Assembly (NCBI GenBank): GCA_022447585.1 | Contig: JAKVAR010000009.1 | Location: forward strand, 431,133 to 495,132 | Source: Crocinitomicaceae bacterium | GTDB lineage: Bacteria; Bacteroidota; Bacteroidia; Flavobacteriales_D; Crocinitomicaceae | DNA: 64,000 nt | Direction of reading: 5' to 3' | In this document: in pieces, positions 18,335 to 27,582 of the stretch | Numbering within the stretch: the stretch's first letter is position 1 | Layout of the letters: each line of letters opens with the position of its first letter | Position numbers and translations under genes: made by a program | Notes under the pieces: generated by a model | Seen by the model: the letters and a program-made list of their open reading frames with translations, nothing else | Databases searched by the model: none | Told to the model about the DNA's origin: nothing

Positions 18335-19506
18335 TGAAAGTACTTTACATAACGAATAAGCCCATTTACCCAAAGATCGATGGTGGATGCGTTGCAATGG
18401 ATAACTTCATGAAGTGTCTTTTGCATCAAAATATTGAAGTCAAACATATTTGTATCTCAACGAATAAACACACATTTTCTAATAACGCATACCCGTCTCA
18501 ACTTAAAATTGAAGTTGATAATCATTATATTAATACAGATATCACTCCAATTAAAGCATTAAAAGAATTATTTTCTAAAGGATCATATAACATCAATAGG
18601 TTTTATTGTGACGGCTTAGCAAATAAAATTTCTAAAGAGCTAGTGCAAGAAAATTATGACTGCATTATACTAGAAAGTTTATTTACAACTAAATATATTG
18701 AAACGATGCGCTCTATTAGTGATGTTCCGATTTTTTTAAGAACACACAATATCGAGCACAAAATAACTTCTGACTTAGCTAAAAACGCCTCAGGGTTAAA
18801 GAAAATTTACTTAAACAAACTTGCCAAAGACTTAAAATCATACGAAATTGAAACTTTAAAAACAGTTGACGGCATTCTATCCATCTCAAAAGATGATACT
18901 GCACAAATTAAAGAACTTGCTATAAGTACAAGTATTAAGACCATTAGTGTCTCAGTAAATTGCCCTAAAGTCGTGAACAAATATAATTCAGAAGGAATTT
19001 TTCATCTAGGTTCAATGAATTGGGAGCCAAACCTAGAAGCTGTTGATCGATTGATAAAGTTATTTCCACAGATTAAAAATGCAATCCCATCATGTAAACT
19101 GCATATTGCGGGTTCTGCGAGTGATGCGCATAATTTAATGCAACAGGAAAAAGGCATCTATTATGACGGATTCGTGAATGATATCAATGAATACGCTAGT
19201 GATAAAGGCATACTTGTTTCTCCCATTATTTCTGGCTCCGGAATTAGAATAAAGATACTAGAAATGATGGCTATTGGTATACCGGTAATCACCACAGAAC
19301 TTGGAGCATCCGGCATTAACTATGTTAATGGGAAAGAACTTATAATTGCTAATTCAGACGAAGAACTGACGAAAGCTTCAATTGATCTCATTAAAAATAA
19401 AAAAAAGCGACAAGAATTAGGAGAGAATGGTATCCACTATATTCGAAAAAACCATAATATTGAATCCATAAGCAAAGAAATTCTTGAATTCATCGAAAGA
19501 ACATAA
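18334..19506 (+). CDS. Glycosyltransferase, GT4-like (first of a pair)
   Basis: 390 residues with a GT-B fold. The N-terminal domain starts MKVLYITNKPIYPKIDGG, the usual first strand and glycine loop; the C-terminal domain has GSMNWEPNLEAVDRL, then SGSGIRIKILEMMAIGIPVITT, the donor-binding helix with the conserved Glu. It should move a sugar from a nucleotide donor to a lipid or saccharide acceptor on the cytoplasmic side. It starts with GTG overlapping the lptF/G-family stop by one base and overlaps the next glycosyltransferase, so all three are translationally coupled, which suggests work on lipopolysaccharide or capsule. Confidence 0.82.
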   Translation: MKVLYITNKPIYPKIDGGCVAMDNFMKCLLHQNIEVKHICISTNKHTFSNNAYPSQLKIEVDNHYINTDITPIKALKELFSKGSYNINRFYCDGLANKISKELVQENYDCIILESLFTTKYIETMRSISDVPIFLRTHNIEHKITSDLAKNASGLKKIYLNKLAKDLKSYEIETLKTVDGILSISKDDTAQIKELAISTSIKTISVSVNCPKVVNKYNSEGIFHLGSMNWEPNLEAVDRLIKLFPQIKNAIPSCKLHIAGSASDAHNLMQQEKGIYYDGFVNDINEYASDKGILVSPIISGSGIRIKILEMMAIGIPVITTELGASGINYVNGKELIIANSDEELTKASIDLIKNKKKRQELGENGIHYIRKNHNIESISKEILEFIERT

Positions 19507-20665
19507 ACCAAACCTATTAATGATCGTTTCTCGATTTCCTTATCCTTTAGATAAAGGTGATAAGTTACGTGCGTTTTATCAACTTCGAGAATTAAGCAAA
19601 ACCTTTGATGTGACTTTGTTTGCAATAAGTGACAGAACAATTGATGAAAACTCAAAAAATATTGTTTCTAAATATTGCAAAAATGTCCATGTTGCCCAAA
19701 TAAACTTATTCACGAAGGTAACTCAAATGGGACGTAGTTTATTAAACGGAAATCCATTTCAAATCGGTTATTTCTACTCTTTCAAGGCTCAAAAAAAAAT
19801 TAAACTATTACTTAAAAATAACAACTTTAAGCATATTTATTGTCAGCTAGTTAGAACAACAGAGTATGTGAAAGATACGCATCATATTGAAAAAACTTTG
19901 GATTATATGGATGCATTGAGCACTGGAATTGAACGACGTATTGAACAGCAACCACTATACAAGAAATGGTTATTCAAAGCTGAATCTAAAAGGTTAACGA
20001 AATACGAAAGATCAATCTTTGATTTTTTTGAAAATAAAACCATAATCAGCGAACAAGATAGGGCATTAATAAAGCACCCTGAGAGAGATAAAATTGTTTG
20101 TATTCCCAATGGTATTGATGAATCATTCTTCGAAAAAATTCAAACTCAAAAGGATCATGACTTTGTTTTTGTTGGGAACATGAACTACCCTCCGAATATT
20201 GAGGCTGTGCAGTACATTGATAAGAATATTCTTCCAAATTTACCAAATTCAAAACTATTGGTTTCTGGTTCTTCACCACACCAAATCATTCGGGAACTAG
20301 CCAATAAATCAGAACAAATTACATTAACAGGATGGGTAGATGATATTCGTATGTCTTATGTTAGGGGTAAAATTTTCTTAGCACCAATGATGATTGGAAC
20401 AGGTATGCAAAACAAACTACTTGAAGCCATGGCACTTGGAATTCCATGCATAACTACTCCTTTAGCAAACAACGCAATCAAAGCAACACATAAAATTCAA
20501 ATCCTTGAAGGAACTACTAAAGAAGAACTAAACAACATGGCAAATAGGTTACTCAATAATGACAAATTACGAGAGTCAATTGGGATTTCTGGAAGACAAT
20601 TTATTAAAGAAAATTACGGTTGGGATAGATCAACTTCTGAATTAGTGCGTTTGATTAAAACCTAG
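19484..20665 (+). CDS. Glycosyltransferase, GT4-like (second of a pair)
   Basis: 393 residues, GT-B fold of the same family but clearly diverged from its neighbour. N-terminal LLMIVSRFPYPLDKGDKLRAF is the sugar-acceptor domain start; the C-terminal part has GNMNYPPNIEAVQYI and GTGMQNKLLEAMALGIPCITT with the donor-site Glu. The start shown is TTG, overlapping the previous gene by 23 bp; ATG 19520 would cut into the first beta strand, so TTG is preferred. About 110 bases with a short palindrome lie between its stop and ribBA. Confidence 0.82.
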   Translation: MNSSKEHKPNLLMIVSRFPYPLDKGDKLRAFYQLRELSKTFDVTLFAISDRTIDENSKNIVSKYCKNVHVAQINLFTKVTQMGRSLLNGNPFQIGYFYSFKAQKKIKLLLKNNNFKHIYCQLVRTTEYVKDTHHIEKTLDYMDALSTGIERRIEQQPLYKKWLFKAESKRLTKYERSIFDFFENKTIISEQDRALIKHPERDKIVCIPNGIDESFFEKIQTQKDHDFVFVGNMNYPPNIEAVQYIDKNILPNLPNSKLLVSGSSPHQIIRELANKSEQITLTGWVDDIRMSYVRGKIFLAPMMIGTGMQNKLLEAMALGIPCITTPLANNAIKATHKIQILEGTTKEELNNMANRLLNNDKLRESIGISGRQFIKENYGWDRSTSELVRLIKT

Positions 20666-20683
20666 TTCTTAATCTCTATTTCA

Positions 20684-20695
20684 TTACCTAGGTAA
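20684..20695. promoter_or_regulatory. 12-bp palindrome upstream of ribBA
   Basis: TTACCTAGGTAA is a perfect palindrome about 54 bases upstream of the -7 element of ribBA. It could be a protein-binding site or part of a weak terminator; nothing else supports either. Confidence 0.3.
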
Positions 20696-20748
20696 CCACC
20701 TACCTTAATCTTTTTGTCAAAAAGGCGTTATAACTGAGAATTTTCAAG

Positions 20749-20756
20749 TAATTTTG
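20749..20756 (+). promoter_or_regulatory. -7 element of ribBA
   Basis: TAATTTTG matches TAnnTTTG, 22 bases before the ATG. The -33 part is weak (TTA with an 18-base spacer). Confidence 0.45.
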
Positions 20757-20766
20757 CAATTCAACT

Positions 20767-20772
20767 AAGGAG
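20767..20772 (+). promoter_or_regulatory. Shine-Dalgarno sequence of ribBA
   Basis: AAGGAG six bases before ATG 20779. A full Shine-Dalgarno is unusual in this window, where most starts have none. Confidence 0.65.
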
Positions 20773-20778
20773 TGAAAT

Positions 20779-21993
20779 ATGCAATTTACGCTTAACACAA
20801 TTGAAGAAGCAATTGAAGATATCAAACAAGGACGTGTGGTCATTGTTGTAGATGACGAAAATCGTGAAAATGAAGGAGATTTTTTGACGGCCGCAAGAAA
20901 CATTACACCTGAAATTATAAATTTTATGGTTACTCATGGTCGTGGATTGGTTTGTGCACCGTTGGTAGAAGATCATTGCGATGCTCTAGGATTGGAACTT
21001 ATGGTTTCATCTAACTCAGCGGCATACGAGACACCATTTACGGTTTCAGTTGATTTAAATGGTCACGGTTGTACTACTGGTATAAGTGCAGGAGATAGAG
21101 CAAAAACGATAAAAGCACTTATCGATCCTAATATCAAACCAGAAGAACTTGGTAAACCTGGTCACATCTTCCCTCTTCGCGCTAAAAAAGGAGGAGTTTT
21201 GAGAAGAGCCGGACATACTGAGGCGGCTATTGACTTAGCGCGTTTGGCCGGATTTGAACCTGCTGGAGTTATTGTAGAAATTTTAAATGAAGACGGAACA
21301 ATGGCCCGTCTTCCTCAATTGATAGAGATTGCGAAACGTTTTGACTTGAAATTGGTTTCCATTGAAGACCTAATCAAATACAGAATTAAAACTGAATCAC
21401 TTATTGAAAAAATAATTGATGTTAAAATGCCTACAACGACAGGTAAATTTGACTTACACTTATATAAAAACATAAATACAGAAGAAGAACATTTAGTTTT
21501 AACGAAAGGAGATGTTAGCGGTGATGAACCCGTTTTATTGCGTGTTCACTCTTCGTGTATAACTGGAGATATCTTCGGATCTTGCAGGTGTGATTGCGGT
21601 CCGCAGCTAGAACGCTCAATGCAAATGATTGAAGAAGAAGGTCGAGGCGCAATTATCTACATGAATCAGGAAGGTCGTGGAATCGGTTTATCAAATAAGC
21701 TAAAAGCATACAAACTTCAAGAAGAAGGTTACGATACACTTGAAGCAAACCTAAAATTAGGATTTAAAGGCGATGAGCGTGATTATGGTATTGGGGCTCA
21801 AATTATTCGTGATTTAGGAATTTCTAAAATTCGTTTGCTATCAAATAATCCAACTAAACGTACTGGTCTTATTGGGTATGGCCTAGAAATCGTTGAAAAC
21901 GTGGCCTTAGAAATTGAGAGTAATGAACACAATGAAGACTATCTTAAAACGAAACGCGATAAAATGGGTCATTCATTAAAATTAGGTAAATAA
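20779..21993 (+). CDS. ribBA: Bifunctional DHBP synthase / GTP cyclohydrolase II
   Basis: 404 residues joining the two entry enzymes of riboflavin synthesis. Residues 1-205 are 3,4-dihydroxy-2-butanone-4-phosphate synthase with the acidic loop [10 protein letters not shown], and [16 protein letters not shown]. Residues 206-404 are GTP cyclohydrolase II with the zinc cysteines in SCRCDCG and the NQEGRGIGL motif. Both sets of key residues look intact, so both activities are expected. No FMN riboswitch is visible upstream, but a strong Shine-Dalgarno is. It is followed after 3 bases by an ABC ATPase gene. Confidence 0.96.
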   Translation: MQFTLNTIEEAIEDIKQGRVVIVVDDENRENEGDFLTAARNITPEIINFMVTHGRGLVCAPLVEDHCDALGLELMVSSNSAAYETPFTVSVDLNGHGCTTGISAGDRAKTIKALIDPNIKPEELGKPGHIFPLRAKKGGVLRRAGHTEAAIDLARLAGFEPAGVIVEILNEDGTMARLPQLIEIAKRFDLKLVSIEDLIKYRIKTESLIEKIIDVKMPTTTGKFDLHLYKNINTEEEHLVLTKGDVSGDEPVLLRVHSSCITGDIFGSCRCDCGPQLERSMQMIEEEGRGAIIYMNQEGRGIGLSNKLKAYKLQEEGYDTLEANLKLGFKGDERDYGIGAQIIRDLGISKIRLLSNNPTKRTGLIGYGLEIVENVALEIESNEHNEDYLKTKRDKMGHSLKLGK

Positions 21994-21996
21994 GTA

Positions 21997-22650
21997 ATGT
22001 TAATCACCCAAGGAATAACTAAATCATATGATGAGCTTCAAATATTGAAGGGCATTGATTTAGAAATTAAGCGTGGTGAAGTTGTATCAATTGTAGGCGC
22101 TTCGGGAGCAGGTAAAACAACACTTCTTCAAATTCTAGGAACACTTGAGACCCCTGATCAAGGCAAATTATTCATTGACAATGTTGATCCATTTGCGCTA
22201 AGGAGAAAAGAATTATCAGCATTCAGAAATAATTCGATTGGATTTATATTTCAATTTCATCAATTACTTCCAGAGTTTAATGCGATTGAAAATATCATCC
22301 TACCTGCATTAATTAAAGGGGAATCAAAAGAAGAAGCGAAAAAAGAAGGAATGAAATTACTTTCTATCTTAGGTCTGGAAGATCGCTATAATCATAAGCC
22401 GAGTGAGTTGTCGGGTGGAGAACAACAGCGCATCGCAGTGGCCAGGTCCTTAATCAATAAACCCAAAGTTGTTTTTGCTGATGAGCCATCAGGGAATTTA
22501 GATAGTCAAAACTCATCTGAATTGCATCAAATGTTTTTTGATCTAAGAGATGAATTCCATCAAACTTTTGTCGTTGTCACCCATAATGAATCTTTAGCCA
22601 AAATGACAGACCGAAGATTAACAATGTCTGACGGCTTAATTGTGGTTTAA
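21997..22650 (+). CDS. lolD: LolD-like lipoprotein-release ABC ATPase
   Basis: 217 residues, a complete ABC ATPase: Walker [10 protein letters not shown] (about 34-42), Q-loop in [12 protein letters not shown], signature LSGGEQQR, Walker [10 protein letters not shown], and switch His in VVTHN. The sequence [10 protein letters not shown] and length are typical of LolD, which powers release of outer-membrane lipoproteins from the inner membrane with LolC/E. No LolC/E partner is adjacent, so a related MacB/FtsE-type role is possible. It sits 3 bases after ribBA and 5 before the TIGR02757 gene, so probably one operon. Confidence 0.85.
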   Translation: MLITQGITKSYDELQILKGIDLEIKRGEVVSIVGASGAGKTTLLQILGTLETPDQGKLFIDNVDPFALRRKELSAFRNNSIGFIFQFHQLLPEFNAIENIILPALIKGESKEEAKKEGMKLLSILGLEDRYNHKPSELSGGEQQRIAVARSLINKPKVVFADEPSGNLDSQNSSELHQMFFDLRDEFHQTFVVVTHNESLAKMTDRRLTMSDGLIVV

Positions 22651-22655
22651 TTACT

Positions 22656-23399
22656 ATGACTAGAACTGAAATTAAAGAATATCTGGATTTCAAAACAGAA
22701 CAATACAACAACTTCAATTTCATTGAAACAGATCCAGTACAACTCCCCCATCTCTTTTCTAAAAAAGAGGACATAGAAATTGTCGCGTTTCTAGTTGCAA
22801 CAATAGCCTGGGGCAACAGAACATCCATAATCAAGAGTGGCAACCGTATTTTGGACATCATGGGACACGACCCTTATAATTTCATATTAAGCTATAGTTC
22901 TCAACCTTTAGAATTCGTGCATAGAACCTTCAACGCAATAGATTTAGACTTCTTCTTTAGAAGCTTGAAAAACATCTATCAAAATGGTGGTTTAGAAAGA
23001 GCTTTCTCAACGCACAAAGAGATTCTTGGCATCAAGGGTCGAATAGTAAACTTTAGGGAAGTATTCTTAAGCACTCAGCACGAAAAAAGAAGTGAAAAAC
23101 ACCTTTCAAATCCACTGAAAAACTCGGCAGCTAAACGAATCAATATGTTCCTAAGATGGATGGTTCGTGATGACTCTAATGGTGTTGATTTTGGTATTTG
23201 GAAATCAATTCCCAAATCAGAATTATACATGCCCTTAGATGTTCACACAAGTAATAACGCAAGAGACCTGGGACTAATTACACGTAAACAGAATGACTGG
23301 AAAGCTTTGGAGGAATTAATGTCCAACTTGAGTAAGTTTGATTCTAACGATCCAGTAAAGTATGATTTTGCATTATTCGGCATAGGTGCATTTGAATAG
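22656..23399 (+). CDS. TIGR02757 (DUF2400) family protein
   Basis: 247 residues of a family widespread in Bacteroidota with unknown function. Recognisable are the opening EIKEYLDFKTEQYNNFNFIETDP, FLVATIAWGNRTSIIKSG and the later FLRWMVRDDSNGVDFGIW and LDVHTSNNARDLGL. The helical repeats near WMVRDD and DVHT recall HhH-GPD-type DNA glycosylase folds, but this is a resemblance, not proof. No signal peptide or membrane segment. It is the last gene of the ribBA-lolD run. Confidence 0.82.
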   Translation: MTRTEIKEYLDFKTEQYNNFNFIETDPVQLPHLFSKKEDIEIVAFLVATIAWGNRTSIIKSGNRILDIMGHDPYNFILSYSSQPLEFVHRTFNAIDLDFFFRSLKNIYQNGGLERAFSTHKEILGIKGRIVNFREVFLSTQHEKRSEKHLSNPLKNSAAKRINMFLRWMVRDDSNGVDFGIWKSIPKSELYMPLDVHTSNNARDLGLITRKQNDWKALEELMSNLSKFDSNDPVKYDFALFGIGAFE

Positions 23400-23452
23400 T
23401 ATAACTCAATTTTTTCGGCGAAACCAATCGATAAAATTTTATCTTTGAATCT

Positions 23453-25507
23453 ATGAAGTTTTTGTATCCTGAATTTCTTTGGGCTTTTGCGATTTTAATT
23501 ATCCCGATAGTTATTCATTTATTCAATTTCAAGCGATACAAAACACTTTACTTCTCTAGCCTAACTTTTGTTAAGCATATTGACCAACAAACAAAATCAA
23601 CCCAGAAATTAAAACACTTGCTAGTTCTATCAAGTCGCTTACTGGCATTTACTTTTTTGGTACTAGCATTTGCCCAACCATATTTTTCACATCAAAACGA
23701 AAGTTCTAAATCGAAAAATAACATTATCGCATTTTATATTGACAATTCATTTTCGATGCAGGCGTTAGGAGCTAACGGAGAGTTACTTTCACAGGCAAGA
23801 GAAAACGCTAGAGACATTATAAAAAAAGCACCGTTAAGCGCACGCTTCATGATTGTTACTAATTCAAAGTCGGGTTCAGAAGAAAGAATTCTGTCTAAAA
23901 TTGAGGCATTGGAAAAATTAGATAAAATAGACTTCTCTCCGTTAATTCGCAGCATTGATGAAATTTTAAACTGGCAGACCGAAAGAATTAATTCCACTAA
24001 AAATATAGAAGAAGGTGCATCAATACAGCACATTTTATTTAGTGACTTCCAATCCAACAGCGCTTTTAGATCAAAGAAGATAGCTATTGAGAAAAATTCC
24101 AACAGCACTATATTTCCAATTAAACTCACTCCAGAATCAGATAAAAACTTATTTATAGATTCTATCTGGTTCACTTCTCCTTTGCATAAGTTAAACACCT
24201 TGAATGAATTAAATATTCAAATAAACAACCCAACAAGTAAGAATTTAAAAAACATTGAAATTGACATTAAAGTAGGCGATTATTCAAATTCAATCTTTAT
24301 AGACCTTGGTGCTAACCAAAAAACAATTACAGAAGTTGGGTTTTCTGATAAATCAATTGGTTATAAGCAAGGAATAATTCGAATGTTCGATAATCGTGTA
24401 AATTTTGACGATACATATTACCTTTCGTACGAAGTTCGTCAAAATGTCAACATTTTATTACTGGATGGCGAAGATGCTGTGGACAATATTGAAACTGTAT
24501 TGTCATTAGATGAATTCTACAACACAACCCGTAAAAGGTTAACAAGCATCACCAGAGAAGATCTAGAACAAAAAGATCTAATCATTTTAAATGGGGCTAA
24601 CTCGATATCTAAAGGCGCAATCAATTACATTTCTTCATTCGCATCAACCGGAGGAACGATTAGTCTTTACCCAGGGAAAAATCCAAATAAGAGTGAATGG
24701 AATGAATTGCTATCAAACTTAAACCTTCCGCTTTTAGGATCTTCAATTAGTTCTGGAAACAAAATAAAGACCTTAAATTATAACGATCCATTTTTCAAAG
24801 GTATTTTTGAAACACAGTCAACAAACCTGAATTTACCGAGTGTTTCTAAAACTTTCAGTGCAATTAAGAACAATACAAGTATTGGAAATAATTTGATTGA
24901 ATTACAGAATGGTTTGCCCTTATTAATTAAAAATGAACAAGCCGGAAATTCATTCATGTTTTATAGTTCTCTCCACTCCGACTTTGGCAGCTTTACGAAA
25001 AATGCGCTTTTCGCTGCGGTTACGCTAAGAACATCGGAGCTTAGCCAAAGAAACCAACCTGAATACATGACTATCGGTAATGTTAGTAGGTTTCCAATTT
25101 ATTCAAAAATAGAAGACGACAACCCAATTCATATTAAAAATAAAGACATTGATTTTATTCCTCAGACAGAAATCTCTTCTGGAATTAGATACATTTCCTT
25201 GAATGATTTAAATAATGTTCAGAATTTAATTTCAGGCAACTACGACTTAAAAACAGATAAATTGTTGGGAGGATTAAGTTTAAATTACGACAGAACAGAA
25301 TCAATACTATCCTCTTTAAACGAACAGGAAATTGCAAATGAATTTAAGAAACGAGGAATAAATGATGCTACATTCAATGAAGTAAATGGAACCTCTAAAG
25401 TAGCTATGATAAATATTGAAAAACCTTTTAGCTATTGGAAACTATGTATCATTTTAACACTTATTTTTGTGCTATTAGAAATGATATTTGTACGATTCTT
25501 AAAATAA
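23453..25507 (+). CDS. BatA-domain membrane protein with vWA-like region
   Basis: 684 residues. The N-terminal 90 are the BatA (aerotolerance-type) domain with two membrane helices: FLYPEFLWAFAILIIPIVIH and LLAFTFLVLAFAQPYF. A von Willebrand A-like domain follows, with the MIDAS start DNSFS (about 98-102). The middle holds a glutamine-amidotransferase-like region (ILLLDGEDAVDNIETVL) and the protein ends in one more helix. In Bacteroidota such proteins stand beside MoxR/Bat operons or alone, as here. Role is unknown; envelope stability or stress is the usual guess. Confidence 0.82.
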   Translation: MKFLYPEFLWAFAILIIPIVIHLFNFKRYKTLYFSSLTFVKHIDQQTKSTQKLKHLLVLSSRLLAFTFLVLAFAQPYFSHQNESSKSKNNIIAFYIDNSFSMQALGANGELLSQARENARDIIKKAPLSARFMIVTNSKSGSEERILSKIEALEKLDKIDFSPLIRSIDEILNWQTERINSTKNIEEGASIQHILFSDFQSNSAFRSKKIAIEKNSNSTIFPIKLTPESDKNLFIDSIWFTSPLHKLNTLNELNIQINNPTSKNLKNIEIDIKVGDYSNSIFIDLGANQKTITEVGFSDKSIGYKQGIIRMFDNRVNFDDTYYLSYEVRQNVNILLLDGEDAVDNIETVLSLDEFYNTTRKRLTSITREDLEQKDLIILNGANSISKGAINYISSFASTGGTISLYPGKNPNKSEWNELLSNLNLPLLGSSISSGNKIKTLNYNDPFFKGIFETQSTNLNLPSVSKTFSAIKNNTSIGNNLIELQNGLPLLIKNEQAGNSFMFYSSLHSDFGSFTKNALFAAVTLRTSELSQRNQPEYMTIGNVSRFPIYSKIEDDNPIHIKNKDIDFIPQTEISSGIRYISLNDLNNVQNLISGNYDLKTDKLLGGLSLNYDRTESILSSLNEQEIANEFKKRGINDATFNEVNGTSKVAMINIEKPFSYWKLCIILTLIFVLLEMIFVRFLK

Positions 25508-25516
25508 AACATTGGT

Positions 25517-26776
25517 ATGAAAGTCCTGATTAAACAAGCAAAAATTATAGACTTAAACTCACCTTTCAACGGAAAAGTAAAAGATATTCTAATTGATAAC
25601 GACGTAATTTCGAAAATTGACAATTCAATCTCGGATGACTCTGCAACTAAAATAGAATTAGATGATTTGCATATTTCGATTGGGTGGGTTGATTTAAAAT
25701 CAAGTTTTTGCGACCCAGGAATGGAACACAAAGAAACAATCGAATCAGGCCTTGATGCCGCCGCATTTGGTGGATATACTCATATCGCTGTTTTGCCAAG
25801 CACCTTGCCCGTTGTAGATGGAAAAAGTCAAATTCAATATATAAAAAACAAAGCATTAAATCATGTCACCTCTATTCATCCAATTGGCGCTATTACAGTA
25901 GGAATGAAAGGTGAAAACCTTGCAGAGATGTACGACATGAACCAACAAGGCACAACACTATTTTCAGATGACCTCCACCCTGTCTCTTCTGGAATTATGT
26001 ATAGAGCTTTACTTTACTCAAAGAACTTTGGGGGGAAAATTATTTCTTTTGCTAGAGATCACTCAATTGCGGGAAGTGGAATGGTTAACGAAGGAATGGC
26101 TTCTACAAAAACAGGAATCAAAGCCGACCCATCAATTGCCGAAATAATCGCATTAGAGCAAAACATTAGACTAGTGGAATATACAGGAGGAACAATTCAT
26201 TTCACTGGAGTTTCTACTGCAGAGGGTGTTCGCTTGATTCGAGAAGCAAAGAAAAATGGCCTAGACATAACAGCTGATGTACATATCGCTAATTTAATTT
26301 ATAATGAAGAGGCTGTCCTTGGATTTGAAAGTGATTACAAAGTAATGCCTCCTTTGAGGTTTGAAACGGATCGTATTGCTTTATGGCAAGGTCTGAAAGA
26401 TGGAACAATCAATTGTATCGCTTCTGATCATAGACCGAACGACAAGGAAGAAAAGGATGTTGAGTTTGATGTCGCTGAATTTGGATCGATCAACCTTCAG
26501 ACAAGTTTAGGAGCACTCAATACGGTTAAGGAGTTTGACTTGCCAACAATTATTAAGGCATTTACAACAGAAGCTAGATCAATATTAAATTTAGAACCTA
26601 TCCAAATATCAGAAGGTCAACCCGCTGATTTAACACTATTTAAGCCTAACACTAATTGGTCAATGGAAGAATCCGATATTCGTTCATTTACAACAAACAC
26701 ACCACTTGTGAATAAAGTATTAAGAGGTGAAGTTGCAGGAGTTTTAAATAACGGTAAATTAGCAATCAAAGAATAA
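25517..26776 (+). CDS. Dihydroorotase-like amidohydrolase lacking the HxH motif
   Basis: 419 residues of the class I dihydroorotase family (third step of pyrimidine synthesis). Present are the FSDD segment, [14 protein letters not shown] and the catalytic-Asp region IASDHRP. But the first metal motif, normally DxHxH after the first strand, reads Asp59-Leu-Lys61-Ser-Ser63 before FCDPG, so both histidines are lost. Such homologues may be inactive and serve to assemble aspartate transcarbamoylase, as known for PyrC' of Pseudomonas, or use fewer metals. It overlaps no neighbour and lies 8 bases before the methyltransferase gene. Confidence 0.85.
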   Translation: MKVLIKQAKIIDLNSPFNGKVKDILIDNDVISKIDNSISDDSATKIELDDLHISIGWVDLKSSFCDPGMEHKETIESGLDAAAFGGYTHIAVLPSTLPVVDGKSQIQYIKNKALNHVTSIHPIGAITVGMKGENLAEMYDMNQQGTTLFSDDLHPVSSGIMYRALLYSKNFGGKIISFARDHSIAGSGMVNEGMASTKTGIKADPSIAEIIALEQNIRLVEYTGGTIHFTGVSTAEGVRLIREAKKNGLDITADVHIANLIYNEEAVLGFESDYKVMPPLRFETDRIALWQGLKDGTINCIASDHRPNDKEEKDVEFDVAEFGSINLQTSLGALNTVKEFDLPTIIKAFTTEARSILNLEPIQISEGQPADLTLFKPNTNWSMEESDIRSFTTNTPLVNKVLRGEVAGVLNNGKLAIKE

Positions 26777-26784
26777 TCAGCCGG

Positions 26785-27336
26785 ATGACTACGAAACGTA
26801 ATTTTATCAAACAGTTTTTGAAAGACAAAAAAATGGTTGGGTCTGTAAGTCCTAGCTCTAAATTTTTGGCTCATAAAATGCTTGAGAATATAGATTTCGC
26901 TTCTTGTAAAACCTTAGTCGAACTTGGTCCTGGAACCGGAGTTTTCACTGATTTAATCATTGAAAGAATGGCTCCTGACGCTAAATTATTTGTTTTTGAA
27001 TTGAACGATGAATTCTATAAAAACCTTGCCGTACGTATTGACGATTCAAGAGTTCACATTCTCCATGATTCTGCCGAATATATTCAAAAGCATTTAGGCA
27101 AAAATGAAAAAGCAGATGTTGTAATCTCCTCGCTTCCGTTAATGGTTTTCCCTGAGGAATTGCGAAATAATGTCATTAAAGAATCTCACAATTCATTAAA
27201 AGATACTGGCAAATACATTCAGTTTCAATACTCATTGCAATCTAAGAAGCTGCTTCAGTCCACCTATGAAGATGTTACTGTTAAGTTTACCATTAAGAAT
27301 TTACCTCCTGCCTTTGTTTATACCTGTACAAAGTAA
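26785..27336 (+). CDS. Class I SAM methyltransferase, phospholipid methyltransferase-like
   Basis: 183 residues. The N-terminus TTKRNFIKQFLKDKKMVGSVSPSSKFLAHKML is that of PmtA-type phospholipid N-methyltransferases, related to rRNA adenine dimethylases; motif I is VELGPGTGVFTDLI, and the acidic residue of motif II is in VFELND. The motif SSLPLMVF replaces NPPY of RNA methylases, as in PmtA-like proteins, where phosphatidylethanolamine is the usual substrate. The real substrate is uncertain. Probably co-transcribed with the dihydroorotase-like gene. Confidence 0.8.
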   Translation: MTTKRNFIKQFLKDKKMVGSVSPSSKFLAHKMLENIDFASCKTLVELGPGTGVFTDLIIERMAPDAKLFVFELNDEFYKNLAVRIDDSRVHILHDSAEYIQKHLGKNEKADVVISSLPLMVFPEELRNNVIKESHNSLKDTGKYIQFQYSLQSKKLLQSTYEDVTVKFTIKNLPPAFVYTCTK

Positions 27337-27394
27337 AGATTAATCCCCCGCTTTCCCGTTAACTAGTTGTAAACTACCGTTAAGTAAACACAGC

Positions 27395-27402
27395 TATATT
27401 TG
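27395..27402 (+). promoter_or_regulatory. -7 element upstream of the 44-aa small ORF
   Basis: TATATTTG, a perfect TAnnTTTG, 45 bases before the small ORF. The nearest TTG upstream (27367-27369) has a long 25-base spacer. Confidence 0.45.
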
Positions 27403-27447
27403 GTATATTATTTGTTTAACTTAATTGTAACAACAAACTAAATAGAT

Positions 27448-27582
27448 ATGATTACGTCATTAGAAATAGCAATTTTACTTGCGAAACAGAAAAAAGAAGC
27501 CGCCAAAAAATCTAAAGGATTCGATGCTGGAATATTAGGACTTGGTGTCGTTTTAGAGCCTAAGCAAAAGAAATCAAACTAA
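27448..27582 (+). CDS. Small ORF, 44 residues
   Basis: ATG to TAA encodes 44 residues: a hydrophobic start (SLEIAILLA), a basic stretch KQKKEAAKKSKG, then a glycine-rich hydrophobic segment GILGLGVVL and a basic end PKQKKSN. A -7 promoter element lies upstream and the ORF fills the only space between two gene sets. Its stop overlaps the stop of the convergent barrel gene. I recognise no family. It could be a small membrane-associated peptide or chance. Confidence 0.5.
   Translation: MITSLEIAILLAKQKKEAAKKSKGFDAGILGLGVVLEPKQKKSN

Noticed and set aside
20666-20778. FMN riboswitch before ribBA
   Set aside because: The leader is too short and lacks the conserved FMN aptamer blocks; only a palindrome, a -7 element and a Shine-Dalgarno are visible.
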